NCBI RefSeq assembly: GCF_016907515.1
Contig: NZ_JAFBBY010000001.1
Location: forward strand, 4,774,001 to 4,838,000
From: Nocardioides nitrophenolicus
GTDB lineage: Bacteria > Actinomycetota > Actinomycetes > Propionibacteriales > Nocardioidaceae
Direction of reading: 5' to 3'
Length of the DNA: 64,000 nucleotides
Part shown: positions 23,087 to 31,817 of the stretch, piece by piece
Layout of the letters: each line of letters opens with the position of its first letter
Position numbering within the stretch: position 1 is the first letter of the stretch
The notes under the pieces: model-generated
What the model saw: only the letters and a program-made list of their open reading frames with translations
Database searches by the model: none
Told to the model about the DNA's origin: nothing
Translations under genes and position numbers: made by a program

Positions 23087-24243
23087 CAGACCGGCTGGCC
23101 CGCGGCGGCGTCTCGCCGAGCGATGTTCTGCTCGACCTCGTGGCGCCAGGCCTCGTTGGGCTTGGTGGTGTCGATCTCGAACTCGAAGCGCTCGACCATC
23201 TCGGGGGTCACGTCGGCGGCGTCGACGTAGAACTGCTCGTACCAGCGCCGCAGCTGGTAGACCGGACCGTCCTCCTCGCACAGCAGCGGGTTCTCGATGC
23301 GGGCCTTGTTGCGCCAGATCTGCACGTCCTGCTCGAAGCCGATCCGGATGAAGTCGCCGAGGCGGCGCGCGGTGGCGGTGGCCGCGTCGTCGTCCACGCC
23401 GGCGGGCTTCTTGGTCATGATCCCGTACTGCAGCACGAACGAGTTCGCGTCGATCGGGTAGTGGCAGTTGATCAGCGTCGTCGGCATGTCGTTGCCGTCG
23501 CTGTAGTGGTAGGTGACGTCGTCGATCATGAACGACGGGCCGTAGTACGCCGCAGTCGACGTGGTGCCGGTGCTCTTCGGGCCGTCGCCGCTGTTCTGGG
23601 GGCGGGCGACGTCCTCGCGACCGGTGCCCGTCATCAGCTGGGTCGCGACCGAGCCCTCGAAGATGTTCTTGAAGTACGTCGGGAAGGTGAAGTGCACGTA
23701 GAAGAAGTGCGCCATGTCCACGACGTTGTCGACGATCTCGCGACAGTTGGAGCCCTCGATCGTGGTGGTGTACCAGACCCAGTCGGTCCACTCGGGGTTG
23801 TCGTAGCCCTCGATCCGCGGGATGACGGCGTCCTCGGTCGGCGGGTTGCCCTCCGGGTCGTTCCAGACGAAGAGCATGCCGTCCTGGGTCATCGTGGGCC
23901 AGGCGGCGGTGCGGGCGCGGAGCGGGACTCGACGGGCGTAGGGGATCTGCTTGCAGCGGCCGTCGCCGCCCCAGCGCCAGTCGTGGAACGGGCAGGCGAT
24001 CTCGTTGCCCTTGACCTCGCCCTGCGACAGGTCGCCGCCCATGTGGCGGCAGTAGGCGTCGAGCACGTTGATCGCGCCGTCCTCGCCGGCGAACACGACG
24101 AGCTTCTGGCCGAAGGCGTTGACCTGGTGCGGCGTGCCGTCCTCGAAGTCGCGGACCAGACCCAGGCAGTGCCAGCCGCGTGCGAAGCGGGTGGGTGGCG
24201 GGCCCGACTCGATGTGGCGGACCTCGTCTCCGACTGCGGTCAT
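23086..24243 (-). CDS. kshA: 3-ketosteroid 9-alpha-monooxygenase oxygenase component (KshA)
   Basis: A 385-residue Rieske oxygenase of KshA length. The [2Fe-2S] ligands are C65, H67, C84 and H87 (CRHMGGDLSQG, CPFHDWRWGG); the mononuclear iron site is N173/D176 with ligands H179 and H184 (DNVVDMAHFFYVHF) and D306 (EQDVQIW). It 9-alpha-hydroxylates 3-ketosteroids; with delta1-dehydrogenation this opens ring B. It needs a reductase KshB, which is not in the window. The ATG follows a GGGGAG box. It heads an operon with the CxxC protein and SDR, divergent from the kstR-like gene, with two motif sites between. Confidence 0.93.
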   Translation of the reverse strand: MTAVGDEVRHIESGPPPTRFARGWHCLGLVRDFEDGTPHQVNAFGQKLVVFAGEDGAINVLDAYCRHMGGDLSQGEVKGNEIACPFHDWRWGGDGRCKQIPYARRVPLRARTAAWPTMTQDGMLFVWNDPEGNPPTEDAVIPRIEGYDNPEWTDWVWYTTTIEGSNCREIVDNVVDMAHFFYVHFTFPTYFKNIFEGSVATQLMTGTGREDVARPQNSGDGPKSTGTTSTAAYYGPSFMIDDVTYHYSDGNDMPTTLINCHYPIDANSFVLQYGIMTKKPAGVDDDAATATARRLGDFIRIGFEQDVQIWRNKARIENPLLCEEDGPVYQLRRWYEQFYVDAADVTPEMVERFEFEIDTTKPNEAWRHEVEQNIARRDAAAGQPV

Positions 24244-24360
24244 GTGCGGATCTCCCCTCGAGGGCTCGTCGCGCCGATGGGTGCCGATGGACGGGACGCC
24301 GGGCGCGGATGTCTGGTCCGGCGAGTCTGTCCGGGGTCGTACGACGGCCGGTGCCGTCGG

Positions 24361-24377
24361 TCCCACTCACCGGAAGG
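24361..24377. promoter_or_regulatory. Motif site b: TCCCACTCACCGGAAGG
   Basis: One of two copies in the 254-bp gap between divergent kshA and the kstR-like gene, 118 bp upstream of the kshA ATG. The second copy starts 57 bp further on, in the same orientation. Confidence 0.6.
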
Positions 24378-24417
24378 GTCGCGGCCCGGGCGACGGGCCC
24401 GATCACCCGGTCCGGGA

Positions 24418-24433
24418 TCCCACTGACCGGTAG
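24418..24433. promoter_or_regulatory. Motif site c: TCCCACTGACCGGTAG
   Basis: The second motif copy in the kshA/kstR-like gap, 65 bp upstream of the regulator's GTG. Its position suggests autoregulation by the TetR protein encoded next to it. Confidence 0.62.
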
Positions 24434-24497
24434 CATGCGACGCGATCGCCCCCGTCCGGTCGGACCATCGGGACGCAGTCACCGGAGGGAGTCAGCA

Positions 24498-25100
24498 GTG
24501 CCACGGATCGCGGAGGGCCGGCCGGCGGCCAAGCCGAGCTCGAGCGTGCAGAAGGACCGCTACCAGCGGATCCTGCGGGCGGCGGCCAAGCTCGGCGCCC
24601 AGCACGGCCTCGAGCACGTCCAGATGAACGACGTCGCCAAGCAGGCCAACGTCGCGATCGCCACGCTCTACCGCTACTTCCCCTCGAAGGTCGACCTGTT
24701 CAGCTCGGTGATGCGGTGGCGGGTGGGGGAGTACGACCAGCAGCCCGAGACCGTCGAGGTGGCCGACCCGGCGGCCGGCGTGGCGGACCTGCTGATCCGG
24801 ATCAGCCGGGAGATGGCCCGGATGCCCAAGCTCTCGTTGGCGATGATCCAGGCCAACAGCCAGGCCTACGCCATGGGCTCCCAGGAGTCGGCCTTCGACG
24901 ACGCGCGCTTCGCGCGGATCGTCCAGCGCGCGGCCGGCATGACCGACGCGACCGAGGAGGGGGAGCGGCAGATCCGGCTGATCGTCTCCTGCTGGTTCGG
25001 AACCCTGGTCTCCCTGCTCAACAACCGGTTCTCGATCGAGGACGCGGAGGACGACATCCGGGCCGCCTGTGCCCTGCTGCTGCGTCCCCTCGACGCGTGA
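24498..25100 (+). CDS. kstR: TetR-family regulator, KstR-like
   Basis: A 200-residue TetR protein. The N-terminal DNA-binding domain reads YQRILRAAAKLGAQHGLEHVQMNDVAKQANVAIATLYRYFPSK in outline (VQMNDVAKQANVAIATLYRY being the helix-turn-helix), close to KstR (Rv3574, 199 aa). The C-terminal ligand domain (RISREMARMPKLSLAMIQA) follows. KstR represses upper steroid-degradation genes and is released by 3-oxo-steroid-CoA esters. The GTG start at 24498 gives the family length. Being divergent from kshA with two motif copies between makes it the best candidate reader of the TCCCRCTSACCGG sites; those differ from the mycobacterial KstR box, so orthology is not certain. Confidence 0.78.
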   Translation: MPRIAEGRPAAKPSSSVQKDRYQRILRAAAKLGAQHGLEHVQMNDVAKQANVAIATLYRYFPSKVDLFSSVMRWRVGEYDQQPETVEVADPAAGVADLLIRISREMARMPKLSLAMIQANSQAYAMGSQESAFDDARFARIVQRAAGMTDATEEGERQIRLIVSCWFGTLVSLLNNRFSIEDAEDDIRAACALLLRPLDA

Positions 25101-25111
25101 GGCGCGGCCAC

Positions 25112-25127
25112 TCCCACTGACCGGTGA
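25112..25127. promoter_or_regulatory. Motif site d: TCCCACTGACCGGTGA
   Basis: Lies 12 bp after the kstR-like stop and 43 bp before the next SDR ATG, so it should control the SDR-hsdA-maoC unit separately from the regulator. It matches site c at the first 14 positions. Confidence 0.62.
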
Positions 25128-25169
25128 TCGCCGCGGCCCGGGGACGCGATCGTCCCTAGGGTCGCGGTC

Positions 25170-25916
25170 ATGCAGAGGTTCAGCGGCACCAATGTCATCG
25201 TGACCGGCGCCGCGTCGGGCATCGGCCAGGCGACGGTCGTGCGCCTGGTCGCCGAGGGGGCGGCGGTCTTCGCGGTCGACCGTGATGCGGCGGGGCTCGC
25301 CGACACGGTCGCGACGTCGGTCGGGCCCGGACGGGTCAGCACGGCCGTCGTCGACGTGACCGACGAGGCGGCGGTCGTCGCCGCGGTCGGCGCGGCGCGC
25401 GCGGAGCTCGGCAGCGTCGAGGTCCTCGTCAACGTCGCCGGCGCGCACCGTACGACGCCGATCGGGTCCCTGACGGTCGCCGACCTGCGGGAGCTGTTCG
25501 AGGTCAACCTGGTCGGTACGGCGCTCTTCTGTCGCGAGGTGGTCCCGCTGCTGCCGGAGGGCACCGGGGTGATCGTGAACGTCGCTTCGACGTCGGCCGC
25601 CCACGGCAACCCCTACATGTCGGCGTACTCCGCGTCGAAGGGCGCCGTCCTCGGCTTCTCGCTGAGCCTGGCCGCCGAGCTGGTCGGCCGCGGGATCCGG
25701 GTCGTCCCGCTCTCGCCGGGCACCGTCGACACCCCGCTGACCCGCAGTGTCGCCGTCGAGCCCGGTCTCGACCTCAGCGCCTTCGACCGGATCCGCTCGC
25801 CCCTCGGCCCGGCGCGGCCGGAGCAGATCGCGGCCGCCGTCGCCTTCGCCGCCTCGTCCGACGCGTCGTACCTCACCGGCCTCGACCTGCGGGTCGACGG
25901 CGGCTCCCACATCTGA
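25170..25916 (+). CDS. Short-chain dehydrogenase (classical SDR)
   Basis: A 248-residue classical SDR: VTGAASGIGQATVV cofactor loop, VDVTDEA, VNVAGAHRTT, catalytic serine in NVASTSAAHGNP, and YSASKGAVLGF with Tyr-x3-Lys. The C-terminus ASYLTGLDLRVDGGSHI is standard. Probably a hydroxysteroid dehydrogenase acting before or with the 3-alpha-HSD-like enzyme encoded next (inference from position). First gene of a three-gene unit behind motif site d. Confidence 0.82.
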   Translation: MQRFSGTNVIVTGAASGIGQATVVRLVAEGAAVFAVDRDAAGLADTVATSVGPGRVSTAVVDVTDEAAVVAAVGAARAELGSVEVLVNVAGAHRTTPIGSLTVADLRELFEVNLVGTALFCREVVPLLPEGTGVIVNVASTSAAHGNPYMSAYSASKGAVLGFSLSLAAELVGRGIRVVPLSPGTVDTPLTRSVAVEPGLDLSAFDRIRSPLGPARPEQIAAAVAFAASSDASYLTGLDLRVDGGSHI

Positions 25917-25953
25917 CCACCCCGACTGACCCAGACCAGCACGGAGGAGACCC

Positions 25954-26730
25954 ATGTCCCGCACCATCGCCGTCACCGGCTCCGCCTCCGGGATCGGCGC
26001 CGCGCTCACGAGGATCCTCGAGGCCCGCGGGGACCGTGTCATCACCGTCGACCGGGTCGACGCGGACGTCGTCGCCGACCTCGCCACCGCCGAGGGACGT
26101 GCCGCCGCCGTCGTCGGCATCGCCGAGCGCTGCGACGGTTTCCTCGACGGCCTGGTGACCTGCGCCGGCACCTCGGTCCCGAGCCCGCTGATGGTCGAGG
26201 TGAACTACTTCGGCACCGTCGAGCTGGTCGCCGGGCTGCAGCCGGCTCTCGCGGCCTCGGCGGCGGGCCGGGTGGCCGTGGTCGGCTCGATCTCCGGCAC
26301 CCAGCCCCACGACCCCGAGCTGGTCGACCTCCTCCTCGCCGGCCGTACGACGGCCGCCACCGACCGCGCGGCGGCCCTGGTCGAGGAGGGCGCACCGACC
26401 CGGATCTACCCGTCCACCAAGGCGGCGCTCGCCCGGTGGGCCCGCGCGACCTGCGTCGCGCCCGGGTGGGCCGACGCCGGCGTGCCGCTCAACGTGATCG
26501 CCCCCGGCGTCATCCTCACCCCGATGAGCGCCGGCCTGATGGACGACCCGAGAATGCGCGCCGTGATGGACGCGGCCGTCCCGATGCCGCTCAACGGGTA
26601 CGCCGAGCCGGAGGCCCCGGCCGAGCTGCTCGCCTGGCTGGTGAGCGAGGTCAACAGCCACGTCACCGGACAGGTGATTTACGTCGACGGTGGCGCCGAG
26701 GCGACGCTGCGACCCGCCGAGCACTACTGA
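25954..26730 (+). CDS. hsdA: 3-alpha-hydroxysteroid dehydrogenase/carbonyl reductase-like SDR
   Basis: A 258-residue SDR resembling Comamonas testosteroni 3-alpha-HSD/CR (257 aa) along its length: VTGSASGIGAALTRILEARG, VVADLATAEGRAAAV, FLDGLVTCAGTS, VEVNYFGTVELV, the insertion before the active site (LLLAGRTTAATDRAAALVEEG), Y152 and K156 in IYPSTKAAL, and a C-terminus ending VDGGAEATLRP. The Comamonas enzyme oxidises 3-alpha-hydroxyl groups of bile acids and androsterone. Its presence argues that the pathway takes 3-alpha-hydroxy steroids such as bile acids. GGAGGAGACCC precedes the ATG. Confidence 0.82.
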   Translation: MSRTIAVTGSASGIGAALTRILEARGDRVITVDRVDADVVADLATAEGRAAAVVGIAERCDGFLDGLVTCAGTSVPSPLMVEVNYFGTVELVAGLQPALAASAAGRVAVVGSISGTQPHDPELVDLLLAGRTTAATDRAAALVEEGAPTRIYPSTKAALARWARATCVAPGWADAGVPLNVIAPGVILTPMSAGLMDDPRMRAVMDAAVPMPLNGYAEPEAPAELLAWLVSEVNSHVTGQVIYVDGGAEATLRPAEHY

Positions 26731-26740
26731 GCGGGCCCCG

Positions 26741-27628
26741 ATGCCGATCGACCTCGCCACCGCCCTGGCCGCACCGCCGGCGGTCCGCGCCATCTCCTGG
26801 ACCCGGCGCGACGTGCTGCTCTACCATCTCTCGCTCGGCGCCGGCCGCCACGCGGACGCCGACCCCGAGCTGGCCTACACCTTCGAGCAGGGGGTGGACG
26901 GGCAAGGTCTCCAGGTGCTGCCGACGTTCGCGGTCGTCGCGGGCAAGGCGATCTCGGCCGGCGACGAGCCGAGTGCCCCGGCGATGCGCATGCCGGGGAT
27001 CGACGTCGACCTGCACCGCGTGCTGCACGGCGGCCAGGCGCTCACCGTGCACCGCCCGATCCCCACCGCCGGCAGCGCCGAGCTGAGCACCTGCGTCGCC
27101 GACGTCTGGGACAAGGGCAACGCCGCCGTGGTCGTGCTCGAGCACCGGGTCGCCGACGCCGACGGCCCGCTGTGGACCGGGCGGATGCAGATCTGGGTGC
27201 GTGGGGAGGGCGGCTTCGGCGGCGGGCCCGGACCGGACCCGGCGTGGAGCGCGCCCGACCGGGCTCCGGACCACGTGCTCGACAGTCCCACCGACCCCGG
27301 CCAGGCGCTGCTCTACCGGCTCAACGGCGACCTCAACCCGCTGCACGCCGACCCGGCGTTCGCGGCGTCCGCCGGCTTCGACCGGCCGATCCTGCACGGC
27401 CTCGCGTCGTACGGCATCGTCGCGAAGGCGCTCGTCGACCGGCTCCTCGACGGCGACGCCACCCGGCTGCGCGGGCTCGCGGTCCGCTTCGCCGGGACCC
27501 TGGTCCCCGGGGAGACGATCCGCACCTCGGTCTGGTGCGACGGCGACCGCCTCGTCCTGGCGGCGTCCTGTCCCGAGCGCGGCGACCAGCCGGTCCTCAG
27601 CCACGCGGTGGCGGAGGTGACGGCGTGA
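26741..27628 (+). CDS. MaoC-family 2-enoyl-CoA hydratase (ChsH3/hydratase-2 type)
   Basis: A 295-residue double hot-dog hydratase. The hydratase-2 signature YRLNGDLNPLHADPAFAASA (Asp/His pair) lies near residue 190, followed by FDRPILHGLASYG; the N-terminal hot-dog has LSLGAG and PTFAVVAG. Size and motif match hydratase-2 proteins and Rv3538/ChsH3, which hydrates steroid enoyl-CoA during side-chain beta-oxidation. It likely provides the hydration step after FadE34 for the first side-chain cycle. The start follows the hsdA gene by 10 bp with only a weak ribosome-binding site. Confidence 0.82.
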   Translation: MPIDLATALAAPPAVRAISWTRRDVLLYHLSLGAGRHADADPELAYTFEQGVDGQGLQVLPTFAVVAGKAISAGDEPSAPAMRMPGIDVDLHRVLHGGQALTVHRPIPTAGSAELSTCVADVWDKGNAAVVVLEHRVADADGPLWTGRMQIWVRGEGGFGGGPGPDPAWSAPDRAPDHVLDSPTDPGQALLYRLNGDLNPLHADPAFAASAGFDRPILHGLASYGIVAKALVDRLLDGDATRLRGLAVRFAGTLVPGETIRTSVWCDGDRLVLAASCPERGDQPVLSHAVAEVTA

Positions 27629-27638
27629 CCGAAGTGCC

Positions 27639-27655
27639 TCCCGGTCAGTGGGAAG
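27639..27655. promoter_or_regulatory. Motif site e: TCCCGGTCAGTGGGAAG
   Basis: Read on the minus strand this is CTTCCCACTGACCGGGA, an excellent match. It lies 10 bp after the MaoC stop and about 90 bp before the first ORF of the ABC-transporter unit. Confidence 0.6.
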
Positions 27656-27744
27656 CGCGCCGTCGCGCGCGCCGAGCGGCGACCTACGCTGCCCGACGTC
27701 TCGGGGGATGTGACCCCCGACACCGTCTGAAGGGATGCGAGCGG

Positions 27745-27798
27745 ATGTCCTTCGATCCGATGCCAGCCGCGCCGGCCGGCGCGGGGGCGGCCCGATGA
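27745..27798 (+). CDS. Candidate 17-residue leader ORF before the ABC permease
   Basis: ATG at 27745 opens MSFDPMPAAPAGAGAAR and stops in ATGA, which also contains the permease ATG at 27795. The overlap suggests translational coupling, but the ribosome-binding site is weak and the permease frame could instead start further upstream. Confidence 0.3.
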   Translation: MSFDPMPAAPAGAGAAR

Positions 27799-28748
27799 GC
27801 CGCCGCCTGGCGCTGCGCCTCGGCGAGCTGGTGGCCGTGCTGCTGCTGGTCAGCTTCGGCGTGTTCATGATGGTGTCGCTGATGCCGGGCGACCCGGCGG
27901 TGGCGGTGCTCGGCGAGGGCCATACTCCTGCCGAGTACGCCGCGAAGCGCACCGAGCTCGGCCTCGACGGCAACGTCTTCGCGCGGTACGCCGAGTGGCT
28001 CGGCCACGCGCTGACCGGTGACCTCGGCCGTTCGCTGGTGCCGCCGAACAGCGACGTCATCCAGCGCGTCCTGACCGCGCTGCCCGTCAGCGTCGAGCTC
28101 GCCGGCCTGGGCCTGCTGATGGCGCTGGTGCTCGCGATCCCGCTGGCCATGTGGAGCGCCTCGCACGAGGGCGGCCTGGTCGACCGGGCGATCGGCGCGT
28201 CGATGTTCGCCATCTTGTCCGTGCCGTCGTTCCTCGGCGGACTGCTGCTGATCGCGATCTTCGCCAACGGGCTGGGCTGGTTCCCGCGGGCGCAGTGGGT
28301 GCGCTTCGGCGACGGACCGCTCGACAACCTCTACCACGCGTTCCTGCCGGCGCTGACGATCGCGCTGATGGAGCTCGCGCTGTTCACCAGGGTGCTGCGC
28401 AACGACCTGCTGGTGACGCTGCACGAGGACTACATCCTCGCGGCGCGCGCCAAGGGGATGCCGCCGCTGCGGATCCTGCTGCGCGACGCGCTGCGTCCCT
28501 CGTCGTTCTCGCTGGTCACCCTGCTCGGCATCAGCCTGGGCCGGCTGATCGGCAGCACCGTGATCGTGGAGTACCTGTTCGCACTGCCCGGCATGGGCAG
28601 CCTGGTCATCAAGTCCGCCAACAACGGCGACTTCCCGATGGTGCAGGGCGCCGTGCTCCTCATCGCCGCGATCTACGTCGTGATCAACGCCGGGATCGAC
28701 CTCTCCTATGGCTACCTCGACCCAAGGACCCGCCGTGCTCATGCCTAG
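27795..28748 (+). CDS. ABC transporter permease, DppB/OppB family
   Basis: A 317-residue permease with about six membrane segments; FGVFMMVSLMPGDPAVAVLGE after the first segment is typical of DppB. The cytoplasmic EAA loop reads DYILAARAKGMPPLRILLRDALRP (given in part: YILAARAKGMPPLRILLRDA). It forms the inner-membrane channel with the next permease. Although the family is named for peptides, members carry many solutes; the surrounding genes suggest a steroid acid or conjugate (inference). ATG at 27795 chosen over an upstream in-frame ATG at 27735 because it fits the hydrophobic start and couples to the short ORF. Confidence 0.85.
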   Translation: MSRRLALRLGELVAVLLLVSFGVFMMVSLMPGDPAVAVLGEGHTPAEYAAKRTELGLDGNVFARYAEWLGHALTGDLGRSLVPPNSDVIQRVLTALPVSVELAGLGLLMALVLAIPLAMWSASHEGGLVDRAIGASMFAILSVPSFLGGLLLIAIFANGLGWFPRAQWVRFGDGPLDNLYHAFLPALTIALMELALFTRVLRNDLLVTLHEDYILAARAKGMPPLRILLRDALRPSSFSLVTLLGISLGRLIGSTVIVEYLFALPGMGSLVIKSANNGDFPMVQGAVLLIAAIYVVINAGIDLSYGYLDPRTRRAHA

Positions 28749-29775
28749 GAAGAACCCCGTCGGGTCGACGCGCTCGGCCCGCGGCCTCGGTGTCCTCGGT
28801 GCCGGGATGGTCGTGGCCGGCCTGGCGCTGCTGGTCGTCGGCTGGAGCGCCCCGCTGCTGCTGTTCGTGAAGGCCGTGCTCGTCCTCGCCGGCGTCATCG
28901 TCCTCGCCCAGGGCCTGTCCCGGGTCGTGTGGGCGGTCCGCGGCGGCCGGCCCGACATCCTGCTGTGGCTGTGCTGCGGCTGGCTGGCGCTGCTGGCGGT
29001 GGTCGCGCTGCTGGCGCCGGTGCTGCCGCTCGGCGAGCACGTCGACGTGGTGAAGGCGCTGGACGCGCCCATCTACCAGGCGCCGAGGCTGCTCTCGGAC
29101 CATCCGTTCGGCACCAACAACTACGGGCTCGACATGCTCTCCCGATCGATCTACGGCGCCCGGACGTCGCTCGTCATCGCGCTCTCCGCGGTCGCGATCG
29201 GCACCGTCGTCGGCGGCAGCATCGGCGTCGTCGCGGGCTTCCTGCGCTCGGGCGTCGACAGCGTGGTCGGCATCCTCACCAACGCCCTGCTCGCCGTACC
29301 GCCGCTGGTGCTGCTGATCGCGCTCGCCACCGTCCTCGAGCCGAAGCTGCGCAATGTCGCCCTCGCCCTGGCGCTGCTGACCATCCCGAGCATGATCCGG
29401 CTGGCCCGGGCCAACACGATCGCCTTCGCCCAGCGCGAGTTCGTGCTCGCCGCCCGGGCGATGGGCGCGACCCGGCTGCGGATCATGTGGCGCGAGCTGG
29501 TGCCGAACGTCGTCCTGCCGATCTTCTCGATGATGGTCGTGATGATCTCGGTGCTGATCGTCGCCGAGGCGTCGCTCAGCTTCCTCGGCTTCGGCGTCCA
29601 GGCGCCCGAGCCGACCTGGGGGAACATGATCTCGGAGGCCGAGGGCAGCACCATGCAGGAGCACCCGCACATCGTCCTGGTGCCCGGCGTCTTCCTGTTC
29701 CTGACCGTGTTCTCGTTCAACCTGCTGGGCGAGAAGGCCCAGAAGCGCTGGGACCCGAGGAGTGCGAAGCTGTGA
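28735..29775 (+). CDS. ABC transporter permease, DppC/OppC family
   Basis: A 346-residue partner permease. It has an unusual extra pair of hydrophobic segments at the N-terminus (about 20-75), then the DppC-typical HPFGTNNYGLDMLSRSIYGARTSL (given in part: FGTNNYGLDMLSR), five membrane segments, and an EAA loop EFVLAARAMGATRLRIMWRE. SFLGFGVQAPEPTWGNMI before the last segment is the family mark. GTG at 28735 with AAGGA six bases upstream is the best start; ATGs at 28708 and 28741 are alternatives. It overlaps the first permease by 14 bp. Confidence 0.85.
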   Translation: MLMPRKNPVGSTRSARGLGVLGAGMVVAGLALLVVGWSAPLLLFVKAVLVLAGVIVLAQGLSRVVWAVRGGRPDILLWLCCGWLALLAVVALLAPVLPLGEHVDVVKALDAPIYQAPRLLSDHPFGTNNYGLDMLSRSIYGARTSLVIALSAVAIGTVVGGSIGVVAGFLRSGVDSVVGILTNALLAVPPLVLLIALATVLEPKLRNVALALALLTIPSMIRLARANTIAFAQREFVLAARAMGATRLRIMWRELVPNVVLPIFSMMVVMISVLIVAEASLSFLGFGVQAPEPTWGNMISEAEGSTMQEHPHIVLVPGVFLFLTVFSFNLLGEKAQKRWDPRSAKL

Positions 29776-30806
29776 GCGACCAGACGGTTCTCGAGGTCGA
29801 GGACGTACGCACCGAGTTCCAGACCGCCCGCGGCCTCGTCCGCGCGGTCGACGGCGTCTCGCTGAGCCTGCGCGCGGGCGAGACGCTCGGCATCGTCGGT
29901 GAGTCCGGGTCGGGCAAGTCGGTCCTCGGGCGCACGATCATGGGCCTGATCACGACGGGTCACGGGACGCAGGTGCACGGCAGCGTGCGGATCGCCGGCC
30001 AGGACGTGCACGCGATCAGCGCCAAGCAGCGCCGTGGGCTGTGGGGCTCCGAGGTCGCGATGGTGTTCCAGGACCCGATGACCAGCCTCAACCCGGTCAA
30101 GCGGGTCGGCACCCACATCACCGAGGCGCTGCGCCTGCACCTGGGCCTGGGCAAGGCGGCCGCGGCCGAGCGGGCGATCGACCTGCTGCGTCAGGTCGGG
30201 ATCCCGGAGCCGGCGCGCCGGATGAGCCAGTTCCCCCACGAGCTCTCGGGCGGCATGCGGCAGCGGGTCGTCATCGCGATGGCGCTGTGCTGCGATCCCC
30301 GGCTGCTCATCGCCGACGAGCCCACCACGGCCCTCGACGTCACCGTGCAGAAGCAGATCCTCGACCTGCTCACCTCGCTCGCGGAGAGCCGGCAGATGGC
30401 GACCATCCTGATCAGCCACGACCTCGGCGCCGTCGCCGGCCGCACCGACCGGGTCCAGGTGATGTACGCCGGGCGGGTGGTCGAGCGGTCCGCCACCGCC
30501 GAGGTGTTCGCAGGTCCCCGGCATCCCTACACCGAGGGGCTGCTGGCCTCGATCCCGCGTCTGTCCGACCCGCCGCACACCACGCTGCGTGCGATCGTCG
30601 GCTCACCGCCCAACATGGCGAACCCGCCCGAGGGCTGCCGGTTCGCGCCACGCTGCCCCTACGTGCAGGACCGCTGCACCGCGGAGCAGCCCGAGCTGCT
30701 GGAGATCGGTGCCCGACGTACCTCCCACGTCGCGGCCTGCCACTTCCCGCTGCCCGACGTCGAGCTCGACGCACCGCGGGCCGCCCTCGCAGAGGAGATC
30801 AGCTGA
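29772..30806 (+). CDS. ABC transporter ATP-binding protein, DppD family
   Basis: A 344-residue ATPase: Walker A GESGSGKS, Q-loop VFQDPMTSLNPV, signature LSGGMRQRVVIAMAL, Walker B LLIADEPTTALDV, and switch His in ISHDLGAV. The C-terminal oligopeptide-transport extension (GCRFAPRCPYVQDRCTAEQPEL) has the cysteine pattern typical of DppD/OppD proteins. GTGA overlap with the upstream permease fixes the start. Works as a heterodimer with the next gene product. Confidence 0.9.
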   Translation: MSDQTVLEVEDVRTEFQTARGLVRAVDGVSLSLRAGETLGIVGESGSGKSVLGRTIMGLITTGHGTQVHGSVRIAGQDVHAISAKQRRGLWGSEVAMVFQDPMTSLNPVKRVGTHITEALRLHLGLGKAAAAERAIDLLRQVGIPEPARRMSQFPHELSGGMRQRVVIAMALCCDPRLLIADEPTTALDVTVQKQILDLLTSLAESRQMATILISHDLGAVAGRTDRVQVMYAGRVVERSATAEVFAGPRHPYTEGLLASIPRLSDPPHTTLRAIVGSPPNMANPPEGCRFAPRCPYVQDRCTAEQPELLEIGARRTSHVAACHFPLPDVELDAPRAALAEEIS

Positions 30807-31813
30807 TGGCCGGAAGCGGAACCGCCCACCTGCGGCCCGACCAGGCGCCCGTGCTCGCCGTCGACGACATGGTCGTCGAGTTCCCCGTCGGCCGCGGGCA
30901 GAAGGTGCACGCGGTGTCCGGGCTCAGCCTCGACCTGCTGCCGGGGGAGACCCTCGGCATCCTCGGCGAGTCCGGCTGCGGCAAGTCGACCGCCGGTCGT
31001 GCGGTCATGCAGCTGCCGTCGCCGACGTCGGGCACCGTCCGGCTCGGCGAGCACGAGCTGACCGGCCTGACCTCCCGGCCGCTGCGCAAGGCGCGCTCCC
31101 GGATGCAGATGATCATGCAGGACCCCACGTCCTCGCTGAACCCGCGTCGCAAGGTCAAGGACCTGGTCACCGAGGGGCTGGCGATCTGGGGCTTCGAGGG
31201 CAGCCAGCAGGAGAAGGAGGAGCTGGTCCGCGAGACCCTCTCCGCGGTCGGCCTCGACCCCGACGTGGTCTGGGACCGCCGTCCGCACGAGCTGTCGGGC
31301 GGCCAGTGCCAGCGGGTCTGCATCGCCCGGGCGCTGATGATGAACCCGGAGGTCCTGATCTGCGACGAGCCGGTCTCGGCGCTCGACGTCTCGGTGCAGG
31401 CCCAGATCCTCAACCTGCTCGAGCGCACCAAGCAGCGCTACGACCTCAGCATGGTCTTCATCGCCCACGACGTGTCGGTGGTGAAGAACATCAGCGACCG
31501 GGTGATGGTGCTCTACCTCGGCAAGACCTGCGAGGTCGTCCCGTCGGACCGCATCGAGCTGGACGCCGCCCACCCGTACACCCGGATGCTGCTCGCCTCG
31601 ATCCCCGGCGCCGGCGACCGCGAGCTGAGCGCGTCGGCGGCCGCCGTCGAGCTGCCCTCGCCGCTGAACCCGCCTTCGGGCTGCCGGTTCCGCACCCGCT
31701 GCCCGCTGGCCACCGAGCGATGCGCCGAGCAGGAGCCGGAGCTGCGGGAGGTCCGTCCCGGGCAGTACGTCGCCTGCCACCACCCGATCGTCGACCCCAG
31801 CACCGAGGAGTGA
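30806..31813 (+). CDS. ABC transporter ATP-binding protein, DppF family
   Basis: A 335-residue ATPase: Walker A GESGCGKS, Q-loop IMQDPTSSLNPR, signature LSGGQCQRVCIARAL, Walker B LICDEPVSALDV, IAHDVSVV, and the C-terminal GCRFRTRCPLATERCAEQEPEL extension. DppF/OppF type. The ATG shares one base with the preceding stop (TGATG). No binding protein is encoded inside this unit; two family-5 binding proteins at 56178 and 61011 are the likely partners. Confidence 0.9.
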   Translation: MAGSGTAHLRPDQAPVLAVDDMVVEFPVGRGQKVHAVSGLSLDLLPGETLGILGESGCGKSTAGRAVMQLPSPTSGTVRLGEHELTGLTSRPLRKARSRMQMIMQDPTSSLNPRRKVKDLVTEGLAIWGFEGSQQEKEELVRETLSAVGLDPDVVWDRRPHELSGGQCQRVCIARALMMNPEVLICDEPVSALDVSVQAQILNLLERTKQRYDLSMVFIAHDVSVVKNISDRVMVLYLGKTCEVVPSDRIELDAAHPYTRMLLASIPGAGDRELSASAAAVELPSPLNPPSGCRFRTRCPLATERCAEQEPELREVRPGQYVACHHPIVDPSTEE

Positions 31814-31817
31814 GCCG

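Noticed and set aside
24244..24497. Mycobacterial KstR box (TnnAACnnGTTnnA) between kshA and the kstR-like gene
   Set aside because: No match to the AAC-nn-GTT core was seen; the two TCCCACTSACCGG copies are the recurring element instead.
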